Assembly (NCBI GenBank): GCA_900552585.1 | Contig: USAB01000001.1 | Span: 6,687-70,686 of the forward strand | Length of the DNA stretch: 64,000 nucleotides | From: an uncultured Coriobacteriaceae bacterium | Lineage (GTDB): Bacteria; Actinomycetota; Coriobacteriia; Coriobacteriales; Eggerthellaceae | Direction: 5' to 3' | Shown here: in pieces, positions 16,926 to 26,540 of the stretch | Position numbering within the stretch: the first letter of the stretch is position 1 | Layout of the letters: each line of letters starts with the position of its first letter | Notes under the pieces: model-generated | The model's input: only the letters and a program-made list of their open reading frames with translations | What the model was told of the DNA's origin: nothing | Databases searched by the model: none | Position numbers and translations under genes: made by a program

Positions 16926-17405
16926 CTATTCGTAATGCTTGCCTGCGATATCGGTCGAGCGAATCTTCCCGATGCACGTGCGCCTCAGCGACGCCTCCGG
17001 GTAGGAATAATCCACCGGCCTGCCTTCTGCCTGCTCGATGATAAGGTCCAGCGCATGCGCCTTTTCGGCGTCGTCTTCCACGAACTCCACTTCGCCGCTG
17101 CCTGTCACGCTGTCGAAATGCCAGCCGTATTTGCAGGGATTCTCCGGCGTTCCCGGCACCAGGCGCCCGTCGCAATCCATTTCGAAGAACACGCTCGGAT
17201 CATCCTTCAGGACATCAATCTTGCGACCTGCCCGGGCGCTGTGGAAATACAAGATCAGCGCATCGCCATCGCGTTCGTACCCGTAATTTAGCGCCACCAC
17301 ATACGGTTTCCCATGGTCGACCATTCCCAAGCGCAGCACGCCACACCGGTCCACAACATCGAATACGGCATCTATATCCGTAATCTCGCGATCTTTCCGC
17401 CTCAT
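16926..17405 (-). CDS. Pyridoxamine 5'-phosphate oxidase-like flavin-binding protein (NimA type)
   Basis: The 159-residue protein fits the FMN-binding split-barrel family. The pattern is MRRKDREITD, then CGVLRLGMVDHGKPYVVALNYGY (shown here only as a motif region, residues 18-40), then ALILYFHSARAGRKIDVL and the C-terminal CIGKIRST. Relatives include 5-nitroimidazole antibiotic resistance (Nim) proteins and flavin reductases. GGAGG five bases upstream fixes the start at 17405. Whether it reduces nitro drugs is not shown by sequence. Confidence 0.85.
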   Translation of the reverse strand: MRRKDREITDIDAVFDVVDRCGVLRLGMVDHGKPYVVALNYGYERDGDALILYFHSARAGRKIDVLKDDPSVFFEMDCDGRLVPGTPENPCKYGWHFDSVTGSGEVEFVEDDAEKAHALDLIIEQAEGRPVDYSYPEASLRRTCIGKIRSTDIAGKHYE

Positions 17406-17430
17406 GAGCGCCTCCATTCCGCACGCCGGG

Positions 17431-18132
17431 TTATGCGTTGATGCGCTGCGCCTTGCGCGACGCATGCTTCGCTGCCAACATGCCAACCACTACAAATACC
17501 ACCAGATACAGCATGAACAGATCGTCGGTATACGATGCCAGGTAATCGTACAGACCATGGCAGAGCAGCGGCGCCACAAGCGCACACAGCCCGAAGAACA
17601 GCATGCGCAGCCCGTGGCCGAGCGTGGCGGATCGCCGCGCCAGCCCGTAGAAATAGCCCATGAACACGGCGAACACACAGTGGCCCGGAATGGCGGTGAA
17701 CGCACGGACGAAGGCGGTACCCATGCCGTATTGCCACACATAGCCGATGTTCTCCGCAATCGCAAAGCCCAGCCCCACGAACACCGCATACACGATGCCG
17801 TCAAACACGTAGTCGAAGTTCGGGTCGCGCCACGTGCGCCACCCCAGGAAGCAGTACTTGCACCCTTCCTCCACCAGGGCGATAATCAGGAAATTCTCGA
17901 CGATCTCCGGGCTCAGCGTCACTCCCTTCGCAATGGTCAACGAAGAGCCGCCGATCGTCCCCATACCAACGTACTCGAAAAACCCTGCGAGCAAGGTAGA
18001 CAACCCGCCCATTACCAGCAGCACCAGCAGCAAACCCGCCGGCTCTTTCTCAACGGGATCCAGATGATACACGTACCCCAGCAGTATCAACGCCGGGATG
18101 ATGGCGGACAGCGTGAGCGGGTCGATGATCAT
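17431..18132 (-). CDS. PrsW-like intramembrane metalloprotease
   Basis: The 233-residue polytopic protein has the PrsW/abortive-infection-type motifs: ALVEEGCKY (E-E-x-x-K, about 86-94), FDGIVYAVFVGLGFAIAEN (about 107-125), a membrane His in IPGHCVFAVFMGY and HGLYDYL near the C-terminus. PrsW clips anti-sigma factors within the membrane; a target here is unknown. GGAGATCGG supplies the ribosome binding site. It lies 25 bases upstream of the flavin-protein gene and is probably co-transcribed with it. Confidence 0.85.
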   Translation of the reverse strand: MIIDPLTLSAIIPALILLGYVYHLDPVEKEPAGLLLVLLVMGGLSTLLAGFFEYVGMGTIGGSSLTIAKGVTLSPEIVENFLIIALVEEGCKYCFLGWRTWRDPNFDYVFDGIVYAVFVGLGFAIAENIGYVWQYGMGTAFVRAFTAIPGHCVFAVFMGYFYGLARRSATLGHGLRMLFFGLCALVAPLLCHGLYDYLASYTDDLFMLYLVVFVVVGMLAAKHASRKAQRINA

Positions 18133-18252
18133 CCGATCTCCTTCGGTCTTATGCGCATACGCGGTTGCACCTGCCCATTGTACGGCAGCAGGCGCGCCCA
18201 CAAGGAATGCCCGGAGCCTTCCACCCCGAAGACCCGAAGGGCAACGGTCGCG

Positions 18253-19941
18253 CTAGGGGAGCAACGCCAGAAACCAATCCAAGACCTGGAAACGATACGC
18301 ATAGGTCAGGTTCAGGTCGTTCGGCACTAGGAACAGCACCGCACAGGCGGCAATGCCGAACGCGCTCAGGAACCGGACGGCATCCAGGAAGAAAGCGCGC
18401 TTACGCCCTTGCAAGCTGTCGTTCATGGCGCAGATGCAGGTAAACGCACCGATGCACACCAGCCACAGCAGGTCCGATTTGTAGCGTTCCAATAGATACG
18501 GCGCGCCGATGGTCTGCGCCATGATGATCAGCGACGCAACTATCACGGCCGCCGCAGCGAAAATGCGCATCTGCCGCGCCCGTTCGGACGTGCGCCAGAA
18601 GTGTCCGAAGAACACGGCGAACACCGCCAGCAACAACGGGTACTCCCAAAAGAAACCGGGGAATTGAAGGTACTTGATCAGGCCGAACGTGCAGCAAAGG
18701 AACTGGAACGGCATATTGCTGTTCGCCACTCGCTGCAACAGATTCCCGTACTGATGCTGGTCGGCGCTGGTAAGCTGGTACGATTGGCCGAACTCGAAGA
18801 CGCTGTCGAATCGGGCATAGTTGTACGCCATCAGCGCGCCGATGATGATCACGTACGGCAAAGCCGCCAACAGCAACCGTCCGACCAACTTGCCCGAAAG
18901 CCGCTTCGTCTTCAGAAATTCAATGAGCAACGGCACCACCATCAGGTTCGCAATGGCCACCGTCGGACGGCAACCGACGGTAAGCGCACCGCAAAGCGCA
19001 CCCAGTGCAGCAAGCCCGATCTGCCGCCATTCGCACGAGGTTTCCCAAACGGCGCGGGCAAAGCAATACAGCCCCCAAGTTTGAAAGCACACCCCTGCAG
19101 AAATGGCCGTGCAGTACAGAGCCGGCGCCTCGGAAAAATACCAGGTGCTTATCAGGGCCAACGCGGCGAATAGCAGATAGAACACGGGCACGGGAATTGC
19201 CCGGAAAAACCTCCGAGAGATCAGCTTCATCAAGAAGAACAACCCGATGATGTAAATTGCCGTGAACAGCTGGGTAGCATGGTAGGAGGCAAGCGAGTAT
19301 CCGGTAATCAGCTTATAGGGCACGAAAACCAATACGGCGGGAACCACGCCGAAGTACATGTAGTACTTGCCGTTGTAGTATGCGCTATCCCAATGGACAT
19401 GCACTCCCAGAGCCCTGCGCATTTGCGTATCGTACGGGTTCTCCATTTCGTCGAGCGTCTTGTTCGGCGCGTAATCCAGGTAAAGATGCCCTTCTATCAG
19501 CGAATTCGCCATGAGTTCGTACTCGTTGCGTTGATGGGAATGGGATCCTTCACCGGTCCAGGTGGAATTGAGGCCCATGGGAAGCGCGGCAACCAAGACG
19601 ACGCAGGCCACAACGACAATCGAGCTTAGACGGGGCAAATCGCCCGGCACCCGCACCTTTCCTGCAGCATGCAGAGCGCCCACGTTTGCAGCATGTGGAA
19701 CGCTCACGCCCGTCAAGTGCGCCGCCTCGTGCATGGGAACATGGTTGTACGTCACCTTAGGGCGGCGATGCTTTTCAATGGGAATGGAGACAATCGCCAT
19801 CACCGCGAAAAGCACAGCAAGCGCGGCGACCACGAATACGTGCGCCGCAAGCATAATGAGGGCAGTCAGCACGGCGAAGAGCGCCGCCGCTGCCCGGACT
19901 CGAAGGCTCATCCTTCTCCCCCATAACGAATTGTTCGACAT
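18253..19941 (-). CDS. Large polytopic membrane protein, glycosyltransferase-like
   Basis: The 562-residue protein has two N-terminal hydrophobic segments, a hydrophilic stretch to about residue 110, then roughly ten more membrane segments. Motifs such as YYNGKYYMYFGVVPA and the YNYARFDSVFEFGQSYQ segment resemble those of lipid-linked-sugar glycosyltransferases (GT-C-like) and related uncharacterised membrane proteins. No catalytic residue can be fixed. The start at 19941 has GAAGG about ten bases upstream; longer starts are possible. No neighbour indicates a pathway. Confidence 0.65.
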   Translation of the reverse strand: MSNNSLWGRRMSLRVRAAAALFAVLTALIMLAAHVFVVAALAVLFAVMAIVSIPIEKHRRPKVTYNHVPMHEAAHLTGVSVPHAANVGALHAAGKVRVPGDLPRLSSIVVVACVVLVAALPMGLNSTWTGEGSHSHQRNEYELMANSLIEGHLYLDYAPNKTLDEMENPYDTQMRRALGVHVHWDSAYYNGKYYMYFGVVPAVLVFVPYKLITGYSLASYHATQLFTAIYIIGLFFLMKLISRRFFRAIPVPVFYLLFAALALISTWYFSEAPALYCTAISAGVCFQTWGLYCFARAVWETSCEWRQIGLAALGALCGALTVGCRPTVAIANLMVVPLLIEFLKTKRLSGKLVGRLLLAALPYVIIIGALMAYNYARFDSVFEFGQSYQLTSADQHQYGNLLQRVANSNMPFQFLCCTFGLIKYLQFPGFFWEYPLLLAVFAVFFGHFWRTSERARQMRIFAAAAVIVASLIIMAQTIGAPYLLERYKSDLLWLVCIGAFTCICAMNDSLQGRKRAFFLDAVRFLSAFGIAACAVLFLVPNDLNLTYAYRFQVLDWFLALLP

Positions 19942-20223
19942 TAAGCCATCGCCTTCGCAGTGCCCCGACGAAACAATACGCCCGATCAACGCGCATCCGC
20001 CACCCGCGAACCCCGCGGAGCGGACGTGCGAAGGCAATCGTGACTTGGTGGCGCATTGTAACCCGATGCCTTCCGCCCTACTGCATCGTGCATGAATATT
20101 TACAATTCCTTGTTTGATTTAATAAACAACTGCCATCCGACATATGCCGCCCTGGTTTCGGCAGGGCGAACCATCGAGCGGCTTCGCGAAATGTTCGCGC
20201 CCTTCTTTCACCTGCGCCTTGGA

Positions 20224-20835
20224 CTATACCGACGCGTGGTCCGGATGGAACGGGCATGCCGCACCCATGCAGGCGGAGTTGTCTCCCATCGAACGGCACG
20301 ACGGCACATCGGACGGCATTTCGAGCACCTTGCCAAACTGTTCGTTGAAGAATGCAGTTGCCTCGTGGATCGCAATGCGCGAATCCCGCTTGCAGCAGCG
20401 CGGCGATCCCGCCCGCGCAATCTTCCCCAACGCTCGGGAGACAAGTATCTGCCCCTCCGTCCAGCCCTCCTTCTTCAACGGCGCATTCTGGGAAATGATT
20501 GCGTACGCCATACCCACAGATGCCGCTGCGCCGCAAACACCCCATCTGGCGCACGCGCCGCCCGGCACGCACCGAGAGCGTTCGCGAAGATCTGTCAAAT
20601 CGGCTGCCAGGCGTTCGCTGCTACCGGGTTCCCCTTGGACTGCCCGGAAGCACGTGAGCATTACCGCACCGTCTATGTAATGGTGTATCGGGCCGAACGA
20701 CACGCACCGAGGATTGACGGAAATTGCTTCGAATAGCCTGCTCGGACAGGTTTCCCGCTCTTCCTCATACGCCCTTATGCACATCTCGGTTATCCAAGCT
20801 CCCTCATCTTGGTGCTCTTGCGTTTCCTTTTTCAT
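20224..20835 (-). CDS. Cysteine-rich protein, DUF5714-like
   Basis: The 203-residue protein ends the window's left half on the minus strand and has many conserved-looking Cys: PGGACARWGVCGAA (about 90-103), GSPRCCKRDSRIAI (about 145-158), and a C-terminal SACMGAACPFH. This resembles the DUF5714 domain, known in anaerobes next to or fused with radical-SAM and metal-cofactor proteins; the match is from memory of the motif, not a search. GGGGGATT eight bases upstream supports the ATG. The 282 bp downstream (19942-20223) hold small hairpins (CGCGAA/TTCGCG) and no gene. Confidence 0.6.
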   Translation of the reverse strand: MKKETQEHQDEGAWITEMCIRAYEEERETCPSRLFEAISVNPRCVSFGPIHHYIDGAVMLTCFRAVQGEPGSSERLAADLTDLRERSRCVPGGACARWGVCGAAASVGMAYAIISQNAPLKKEGWTEGQILVSRALGKIARAGSPRCCKRDSRIAIHEATAFFNEQFGKVLEMPSDVPSCRSMGDNSACMGAACPFHPDHASV

Positions 20836-20995
20836 GCCAATCCCCCTTCAGAAGCGCCAAAAGCCATCTTATCGTGCCGTATGCCGCCGAATCCGAACCT
20901 CGCCGGATTCCGCTGCGACGGCCATACCATAGTCCGCTGCCCAGTCCATCAGACACATTACGATATCTGTAGTTTTTACCATTCAGCCCCCCCAA

Positions 20996-22214
20996 ATTAT
21001 GTGCCGGATAACGACACCGATGGCTTTGCAAACGGCACGGTCACGGTTAACTATGACGCAGATACGGAAGCAACCGACTGCATCATGTACTGGGGCGACG
21101 GCAACGGCAACAAGCTCGAAGGCTACGATGCTTTCGCTGCATTCAAGCTGGATCAAGACGCGACCGTCACGAAGTCCCGCATGAACGCGAACGTCTATAT
21201 CCCCGAGGGCGCAAAGCAACTGCTTGCCGATGCGTCAAACGGTTCTACGGAATCGCAGCAAGCTGCGGTGGCCGCACGGAAGACTACAACAAGGCTCTGT
21301 CGCTTTATACGAAGGTTTTCGGCAACCCGCTGGAGTCCAGCTCCAACCCGCGTATGCATTGCTCCATCGGCAACCATGATTGGTTGGCGAATCAGCCTGA
21401 CAACTTCCGCACATTCGTGGGAAATGCAAACGATAGCATCAATACGCCCAGCAAGATCTACTACGACGAGTGGGTAAACGGCTATCACTACATCTACCTC
21501 GGCGGCGAAAGAGAAGGGCTGCACGCATGGTTGTCGGATGATCAGCTCAGATGGTTCGACAACTTGATGAAAAAGGACCAGAAAGAGCATCCGAATCAAC
21601 CCGTGTTCGTGTTCCTGCATCAATCCATGTACAACACCGTTGCAGGCAGCCTGCCCGGCCAGAACTGGAATGGCGTGGACGACGAAGCTGCGTTTAAGAA
21701 GGTCTTGAAGAAATACAGCAACATCCTGCTGTTCAACGGTCACAGCCACTGGGTATTGAACTCCGAGAGCAACATGTATGGAGGAAGCGCCGATATCCCC
21801 GCTGCGTTCAACACGGCGTCCGTGGGATACCTTTGGACCAGCTACGGCACCGTTGCTACAGGCCAATTTGCAGAGGGATCGAACGGCTACTATGTGGATG
21901 TCTATAAGGACAAGGTGGTTCTGAAGGGCCGCGATTTCCTCGAGGGCAAATGGCTGCCGTCCGCCTTGTACGTCATCCAGCCTGAGGGAATGAACGCGAC
22001 CAGCGCACTGCGCATCAACGATAAATCGTGTTGGGGCACAACAAGTACGCCAATCGGCTCCCAGAAAGCCCCGTTTACCCTTGTTTGTTTCGGGAATGTT
22101 TCGGCCTTGAAAACTAAAAACAAGCGTTCATCTGCGGAAACAATTGTGCACAAGGTGGTATGTGCTCCATCACATAGAAACACCGCCACGGGCGCACTAG
22201 GCTACAGCCTGTAA
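20996..22214 (+). pseudogene. Decayed metallophosphoesterase
   Basis: An N-terminal Ig/fibronectin-like segment (VPDNDTDGFANGTVTV) starts without any start codon. The reading frame is lost near 21273, and from DYNKALSLYTKVFGNP onward another frame carries the C-terminal half of a calcineurin-like phosphoesterase with GNHDW and GHSHW metal ligands. The first metal motifs (D-x-H and G-D-x-x-x) are missing, so a deletion as well as a frame change occurred. The intact ancestor would have been a secreted, cell-surface phosphoesterase. The C-terminal tail past about 22040 also looks frameshifted. Confidence 0.8.
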
Positions 22215-22295
22215 CAAGCGAACGGATCAGGGATCGGTCCGCAAAGGTTCGACCGCGTTTCCCTTTTCGGGAACCGTACAAGGAGGAGATTATCC

Positions 22296-23658
22296 ATGGC
22301 ACTTGCCGAAGAACTACCTGAAATCGTGACGGAATCGGTCCCAGGACCGAAGGGGCAGGACCTGCTTGCCCGCCGAGATGCCGTTGTTCCCCCGGCATTG
22401 TGCTCCGCCACCTACCCCGTTGCCATCAAGCGCGGCGAAGGCGCTCTGTTCGAAGACCTGGACGGCAACAAGTTCCTGGACTTCATCGGCGGCGTGGGCG
22501 TGCTGAACATCGGCTACTCCAACCCCGAGGTTGTCGAGGCCGTTCAGGAACAGGCCACCAAGTACTTCCACACCATCTTCAACGTCATCGCGCACGATGG
22601 CTACGTCGAGCTGGCCGAAAACCTGGCCGCCATCGCCCCCCGTCCGCGGCGACAAGAAGAAGGTCTACTTCGCGAACTCCGGCGCCGAGTGCGACGAGAA
22701 CGCCATCAAGGTCGCCAAGGCCTACACCGGCCGCGACAACATCATCTGCTTCTCTGGCGCCTTCCACGGCCGCACGAACCTGATGATGGCCCTGACTGCC
22801 AAGAATGCCTACGCAAAGGGCATGGGCCCATTCCCCTCCGGCATCTACCGCGCGCCGTACCCGTACCTGTACCGCGCTCCCGAAGGCCTGACCGAAGAGC
22901 AGGCAATCCAATACTACGTGGACGGTCTGCAGCAGGTCTTCGAGGAGGGCACGCCTGCTAGCGAGGTCGCGGCAATCCTCATCGAGCCCATCGAGGGCGA
23001 AGGCGGCTTCATTCCCGCTCCTATCGAGTACGTCAAGGCGCTGCGCAAGATCTGCGACGACAATGGAATCGTCCTGATTGCCGACGAGGTCCAGTGCGGC
23101 AACTGCCGCAGCGGCCGCTACTTCGTGTCCGACTACTGGAAGGACAACGGCTGCGCCCCCGACATCATGACCACGGCGAAATCCATGGGCGGCGGCGCCC
23201 CCATCAGCGCCATCATCGCCAGCGCCGAAATCATGGACGCCGTCCCCGGCCGCACCATCGGCGGCACGTACTGCGGCAACCCGCTGTCCTGCGCATCGGC
23301 CCTGAAGGTCATGGAGATCTTCGAGCGCGACAACTACGAGGGCAAGGCCCAGCATGTCGGCGAGCGCTACATGGGCGCCATGAAGGAACTGCAGAAGAAG
23401 TACCCGGTCATCGGCGACGTCCGCGGCATGGGCGCCATGGTGGGCGTCGAGTTCGTCACGGACCCCGCCACGAAGGAACCCGCCACGAAGCTGGTTGCCG
23501 ACATCGTCCAGAATGCGCTGCAAAAGGGCCTGATGATTGAGAGCTCCGGACTGCACAGCAACGTCATCCGCTTCCTGGCACCGCTCTGCATCACGGACGA
23601 GCAACTTGACCGCGGCGTCGCTATCATCGACGAGGCTATCGCGGAGGCACTAGCCTAA
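22296..23658 (+). pseudogene. Class III (GABA-type) aminotransferase, interrupted by a +1 frameshift
   Basis: The ATG at 22296 follows GGAGGAG. The first 110 codons and the remainder lie in different frames; deleting one C from the six-C run at 22636-22641 restores a 453-residue protein. It has the class III aminotransferase features: YFANSGAECDENAIK, FSGAFHGRT, LIADEVQCG (PLP-pyridine Asp) and AKSMGGG (PLP Lys). Relatives transaminate 4-aminobutyrate, beta-alanine or other omega-amines. The segment after QCG (NCRSGRYF) departs from the usual QTGFGRTG. It opens the amine island with the SDR, PucR, permease and alcohol dehydrogenase. Confidence 0.88.
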
Positions 23659-23969
23659 GCGCATGTGACATTAAGGCAGCGGGCAACGGCGAGACCGAGC
23701 GTCACGCACCCGCCGCAAAGGGACTACGAAGCCCCCGGCAGATACCTAGTCTGCCGGGGGCTTCTGCCTCTTCTGCTCTGGCGATGCGCGCTGCCAGCGC
23801 AGCAAAATGGTAAGCGACCCGGTTTTTCTTGCGTATTCCGACCCTACCACGCAAGCTGATAATGCCGCCATTCAACTATCTCAAGACATTATTATCCTTA
23901 CCTGAGTAAGCAGGATACGTAATATTGGACTTATCAAAGCGAATTATTGCCAAAAGAAGGGGAATCGAC
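23659..23969. other. 311-bp intergenic region between aminotransferase and SDR genes
   Basis: It holds a strong hairpin (listed separately) and, from about 23870, an AT-rich stretch (including CATTATTATCC and TAATATTGG) that is the probable promoter of the SDR gene, so the two genes need not share a transcript. Confidence 0.45.
23728..23764 (+). terminator. Hairpin terminator after the aminotransferase gene
   Basis: A perfect 15-bp stem (23728-23742 with 23750-23764), loop of 7, followed by a pyrimidine-rich but broken T stretch. Confidence 0.7.
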
Positions 23970-24743
23970 ATGAAGAACTACTTTGATCTCACCGGGCAGG
24001 TTGCCCTCGTAACCGGCGCATCTACCGGCCTGGCCGTCCAGATGGCGAAAGCCCTTGCAAATCAGGGCTGCAACATCGCCTGCATGGCACGCCGCCAGGA
24101 GAAAATCGACGAAACCGCAAAGATGCTCGCCGACGAATATGGTGTCGAGACGCTGGCCGTCCGCTGCGATGTCACCGACACCAACATGGTGGAGTCCGCC
24201 GTCAAACAGGTCGCGGACAAGTGGGGACGCATCGACATCCTAATCAACTGCGCCGGCACTGGTGCAGTGGCCCCTGCCGAGGACATTACAGATGCCCAGT
24301 TCGAGAACGAATTCGACATCGACCTGTTCGGCACGTTCAAGATGGCTCGCGCCGTTGCGAACCAGGCTATGCTGTCCGCCGGCTATGGCCGCATCATCAA
24401 CATCGCCTCCATGTACGGCTTGGTAGGCAACAAGCAGTCCGGCTGCGCTCCCTACCACGCAGCCAAGGGCGGCGTGGTAAACCTGACCCGCGCACTAGCC
24501 GCCGAATGGGGCGCTCGCGGCATTATGGTTAATGCCATCTGCCCCGGCTATTTCGAGACCCCGCTGACGAAGGAATGGCTGGAAACCCCCGAAAATCAGG
24601 CGTACGCCCACACGATGATCCCCGAAGAGCGCTACGGCAAGGAAGGCGAGTTGGACACTGCAACGCTGTTCCTGTCCTCTCCCGCTTCCACCTATGTCAA
24701 CGGCGTCATCCTGCCTGTTGACGGCGGCTATACCTGCATGTAG
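23970..24743 (+). CDS. Short-chain dehydrogenase/reductase
   Basis: The 257-residue classical SDR has the cofactor loop TGASTGLA (about 17-24, a T-G-x-x-x-G-x variant), NCAGTGAVAP (about 91), catalytic Ser in NIASMYG and the Y-x-x-x-K in YHAAKGG (about 163-167), and the C-terminal VDGGYTC. Substrate is unclear; in this island it could reduce a semialdehyde or keto product made by the aminotransferase (inference). AAGGGGAATC precedes the start. A terminator follows. Confidence 0.9.
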   Translation: MKNYFDLTGQVALVTGASTGLAVQMAKALANQGCNIACMARRQEKIDETAKMLADEYGVETLAVRCDVTDTNMVESAVKQVADKWGRIDILINCAGTGAVAPAEDITDAQFENEFDIDLFGTFKMARAVANQAMLSAGYGRIINIASMYGLVGNKQSGCAPYHAAKGGVVNLTRALAAEWGARGIMVNAICPGYFETPLTKEWLETPENQAYAHTMIPEERYGKEGELDTATLFLSSPASTYVNGVILPVDGGYTCM

Positions 24744-24771
24744 CCTCTCTTGGACATCCCTCATCAAGCAC

Positions 24772-24808
24772 GCAAAGCGCCTGCATCCGCGGGCGCTTTG
24801 CCCTTTCG
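24772..24808 (+). terminator. Terminator of the SDR gene
   Basis: GCAAAGCGCC pairs perfectly with GGCGCTTTGC (24772-24781 with 24792-24801), followed by CCCTTTC. Confidence 0.7.
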
Positions 24809-24951
24809 GAAAAGCCGACAGCGCCCCTTAGCAGGAAAGCAAAACAGCCGCTGGTGCTTCCCGGAGGGAAATCCCACGCACCCGGCGATGCCATTCAAGG
24901 AGAAAGCCTGCGCCTCGCATGCAAAACGAGGAGGGTGTGGGCGATCCACTG

Positions 24952-25171
24952 CCAGCAAAACGAGAAAAACTGGCTCAAAAAGCAAGTTGGGAATGGTTTT
25001 GTAGACCCTAACTCTATGCCGGCGGGAATGATGTTACATACCGCTCTTAAAAAACCTGGTCATAGGCCTGCTGAAATTTGCCGACGTCTCTTATCGAACA
25101 GCATGCACGCATTAGGGGCGGCTAAACCATTCCCAACCCGAAATCTCGTCCAATAATCCTGAATGTGTTGG
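24952..25171. repeat. Copy 2 of the two-armed ~221-bp element
   Basis: The right arm (25111-25171, inverted) keeps all blocks at the same spacing as copy 1: CCAAC, 9 nt, ATTATTGGACGA, 9 nt, TTGGGAATGGTTT, 7 nt, CCTAA. The left arm (24952-25012) has a worn CCAGC and TGG block but an intact TTGGGAATGGTTT and CCCTAAC at the right distances. The interior is 98 bp and unrelated to copy 1's 100 bp. The outer edges extend the pairing by five bases (CACTG/CAGTG). Confidence 0.78.
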
Positions 25172-25376
25172 CAGTGCCGGCGCGACGCTCTGCCCGTGAC
25201 CGCCCTCACGCTTCCCGACTTGGCGCTGGCGGCACTGATCATCGCCGGGCTCGGCGGAATCGGCAGCGTTGGCGCTACCCAGCAGGGCTTTGCCGTTCAT
25301 CCGCGGCCCCGAGTGCGCAAGCAGACGTATGCACACTACAACCCGTGCGCCTGCACGCGCCATGCGCAAGCGACCT

Positions 25377-26540
25377 CTAGCGCATGTCGAGCAGTAGGAA
25401 GCACAGCATTAACTGCAAGCGGACCTCCAGGTTGCTCAAATCCATACCCAGAATCTCCGACGCGCGGTTGATGCGGTAGTTGACGGTATTGCGATGCACA
25501 TACAGCTGCGAGGCCGTCTCCTGCACGCTGCCGTTGTTGAACAGGTACACCCGCAGCACTTTCGTGAAATCCGACCCCTTTTGCGTATCGTAATCGATGA
25601 GCGGCCCCAGCACCTGGTTCAGGTAGTCGGCCACGATGTCGCTATCCTCAATGCCCAGCAGCAACCGGTACGCTCCCATGTCGGAATAGATGTAACCGGC
25701 ATCCAACATGCTCTGCTTCGTCTGGATCCTCATGATGGCCTCGGCCTGATGGTAGCTCTTGTACAGGCAGCGCAGGCTCTTTGTCAGCTCGCCCACGCCG
25801 ATGGCCATCTTCTCCCCGTTGCGCAGCTGCCGCCCAACGAACGCCTTCGCATTGCCGGCAACGGTATGGAGCTCGCCCTCGTCGTCGCAGTGGATGACGG
25901 CAAGTATCTCCTGGTCAGACTCCACAACGGCAGATACAGGCACCTGACGATGTAAATACGAGCGCAAACTGTCGGCAATCGACTCGGACCGCACGAACGG
26001 ATCACCTGTCACCTCCAGCAGCTTGATGACGCACACGGCGTATCGCCATTCCGTTTGGAAATGCAGCTCGGACAGCTGGACCAGGTACAGGTCGTGACGC
26101 TCGGGGAAGAAGATGGCGCTTTTCAGCGCAGCACTGATTAGGTGCCCCTTCGCGTTGTCGTTCACGATGTAGTTGCACAGCGGCTTCACGATGGACTCGA
26201 ACGAGGCATCCTTTGCAATGGCAAACAGCGGCATGCCGTGATCGTCGCAATAGCGCTTTGCCTGCTGGGGAATGCCATCCAGGCACGATCCCTCGTCAAG
26301 CGCCACGGCCACGACGCCCTGCTCCTGCAGACGGGCGATGAAGTCCACCACGGCGTCCTCATCGCTAAGCACCACACCAGTGGAAAGCACCAGTTCACCA
26401 CCATGCAAATAGCCGGTAAACTGCGGCGATTCCAGGACATGGACCCAAGAGACCGGGCTCGGCAAGCCCGCATCGCCGGCAATCAATGTCAGCCCGACAT
26501 CCGGGCATGCCTCCAGCAGCTCATTCCGTTTTACCGCCAT
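25377..26540 (-). CDS. PucR-family transcriptional regulator
   Basis: The 387-residue protein has an N-terminal PucR domain (GLPSPVSWVHVLESPQF, HGGELVLSTG; about 27-60), a middle GGDEF-like/CdaR-type region and the C-terminal PucR helix-turn-helix (SVQETASQLYVHRNTVNYRI, about 342-361). Such regulators sense purines, amino acids or polyamines and switch on adjacent catabolic genes. AAGGAGAGAGG fixes the start at 26540. It is divergent from the cytidylate-kinase-like/permease genes and convergent with the SDR; it is the likely regulator of the island. Confidence 0.92.
   Translation of the reverse strand: MAVKRNELLEACPDVGLTLIAGDAGLPSPVSWVHVLESPQFTGYLHGGELVLSTGVVLSDEDAVVDFIARLQEQGVVAVALDEGSCLDGIPQQAKRYCDDHGMPLFAIAKDASFESIVKPLCNYIVNDNAKGHLISAALKSAIFFPERHDLYLVQLSELHFQTEWRYAVCVIKLLEVTGDPFVRSESIADSLRSYLHRQVPVSAVVESDQEILAVIHCDDEGELHTVAGNAKAFVGRQLRNGEKMAIGVGELTKSLRCLYKSYHQAEAIMRIQTKQSMLDAGYIYSDMGAYRLLLGIEDSDIVADYLNQVLGPLIDYDTQKGSDFTKVLRVYLFNNGSVQETASQLYVHRNTVNYRINRASEILGMDLSNLEVRLQLMLCFLLLDMR

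Larger units (their letters stand above)
24744..25376. other. 633-bp tail-to-tail intergenic region
   Basis: Between the SDR gene and the convergent pucR-type gene it contains the SDR terminator and copy 2 of the 221-bp element. About 200 bp of high-GC sequence on the right (25172-25376) has no recognisable gene, only a CACTGCCAGC/GTTGGCAGTG extension of the element's arms. Confidence 0.5.

Noticed and set aside
22585..23604. A 339-codon minus-strand frame opposite the aminotransferase
   Set aside because: Composition is typical of antisense frames in GC-rich genes and no motif is visible.
24854..25156. A 100-codon plus-strand frame within the second two-armed element
   Set aside because: It spans the inverted arms, whose sequence is explained by the repeat; no ribosome binding site and no conservation with copy 1's frames.
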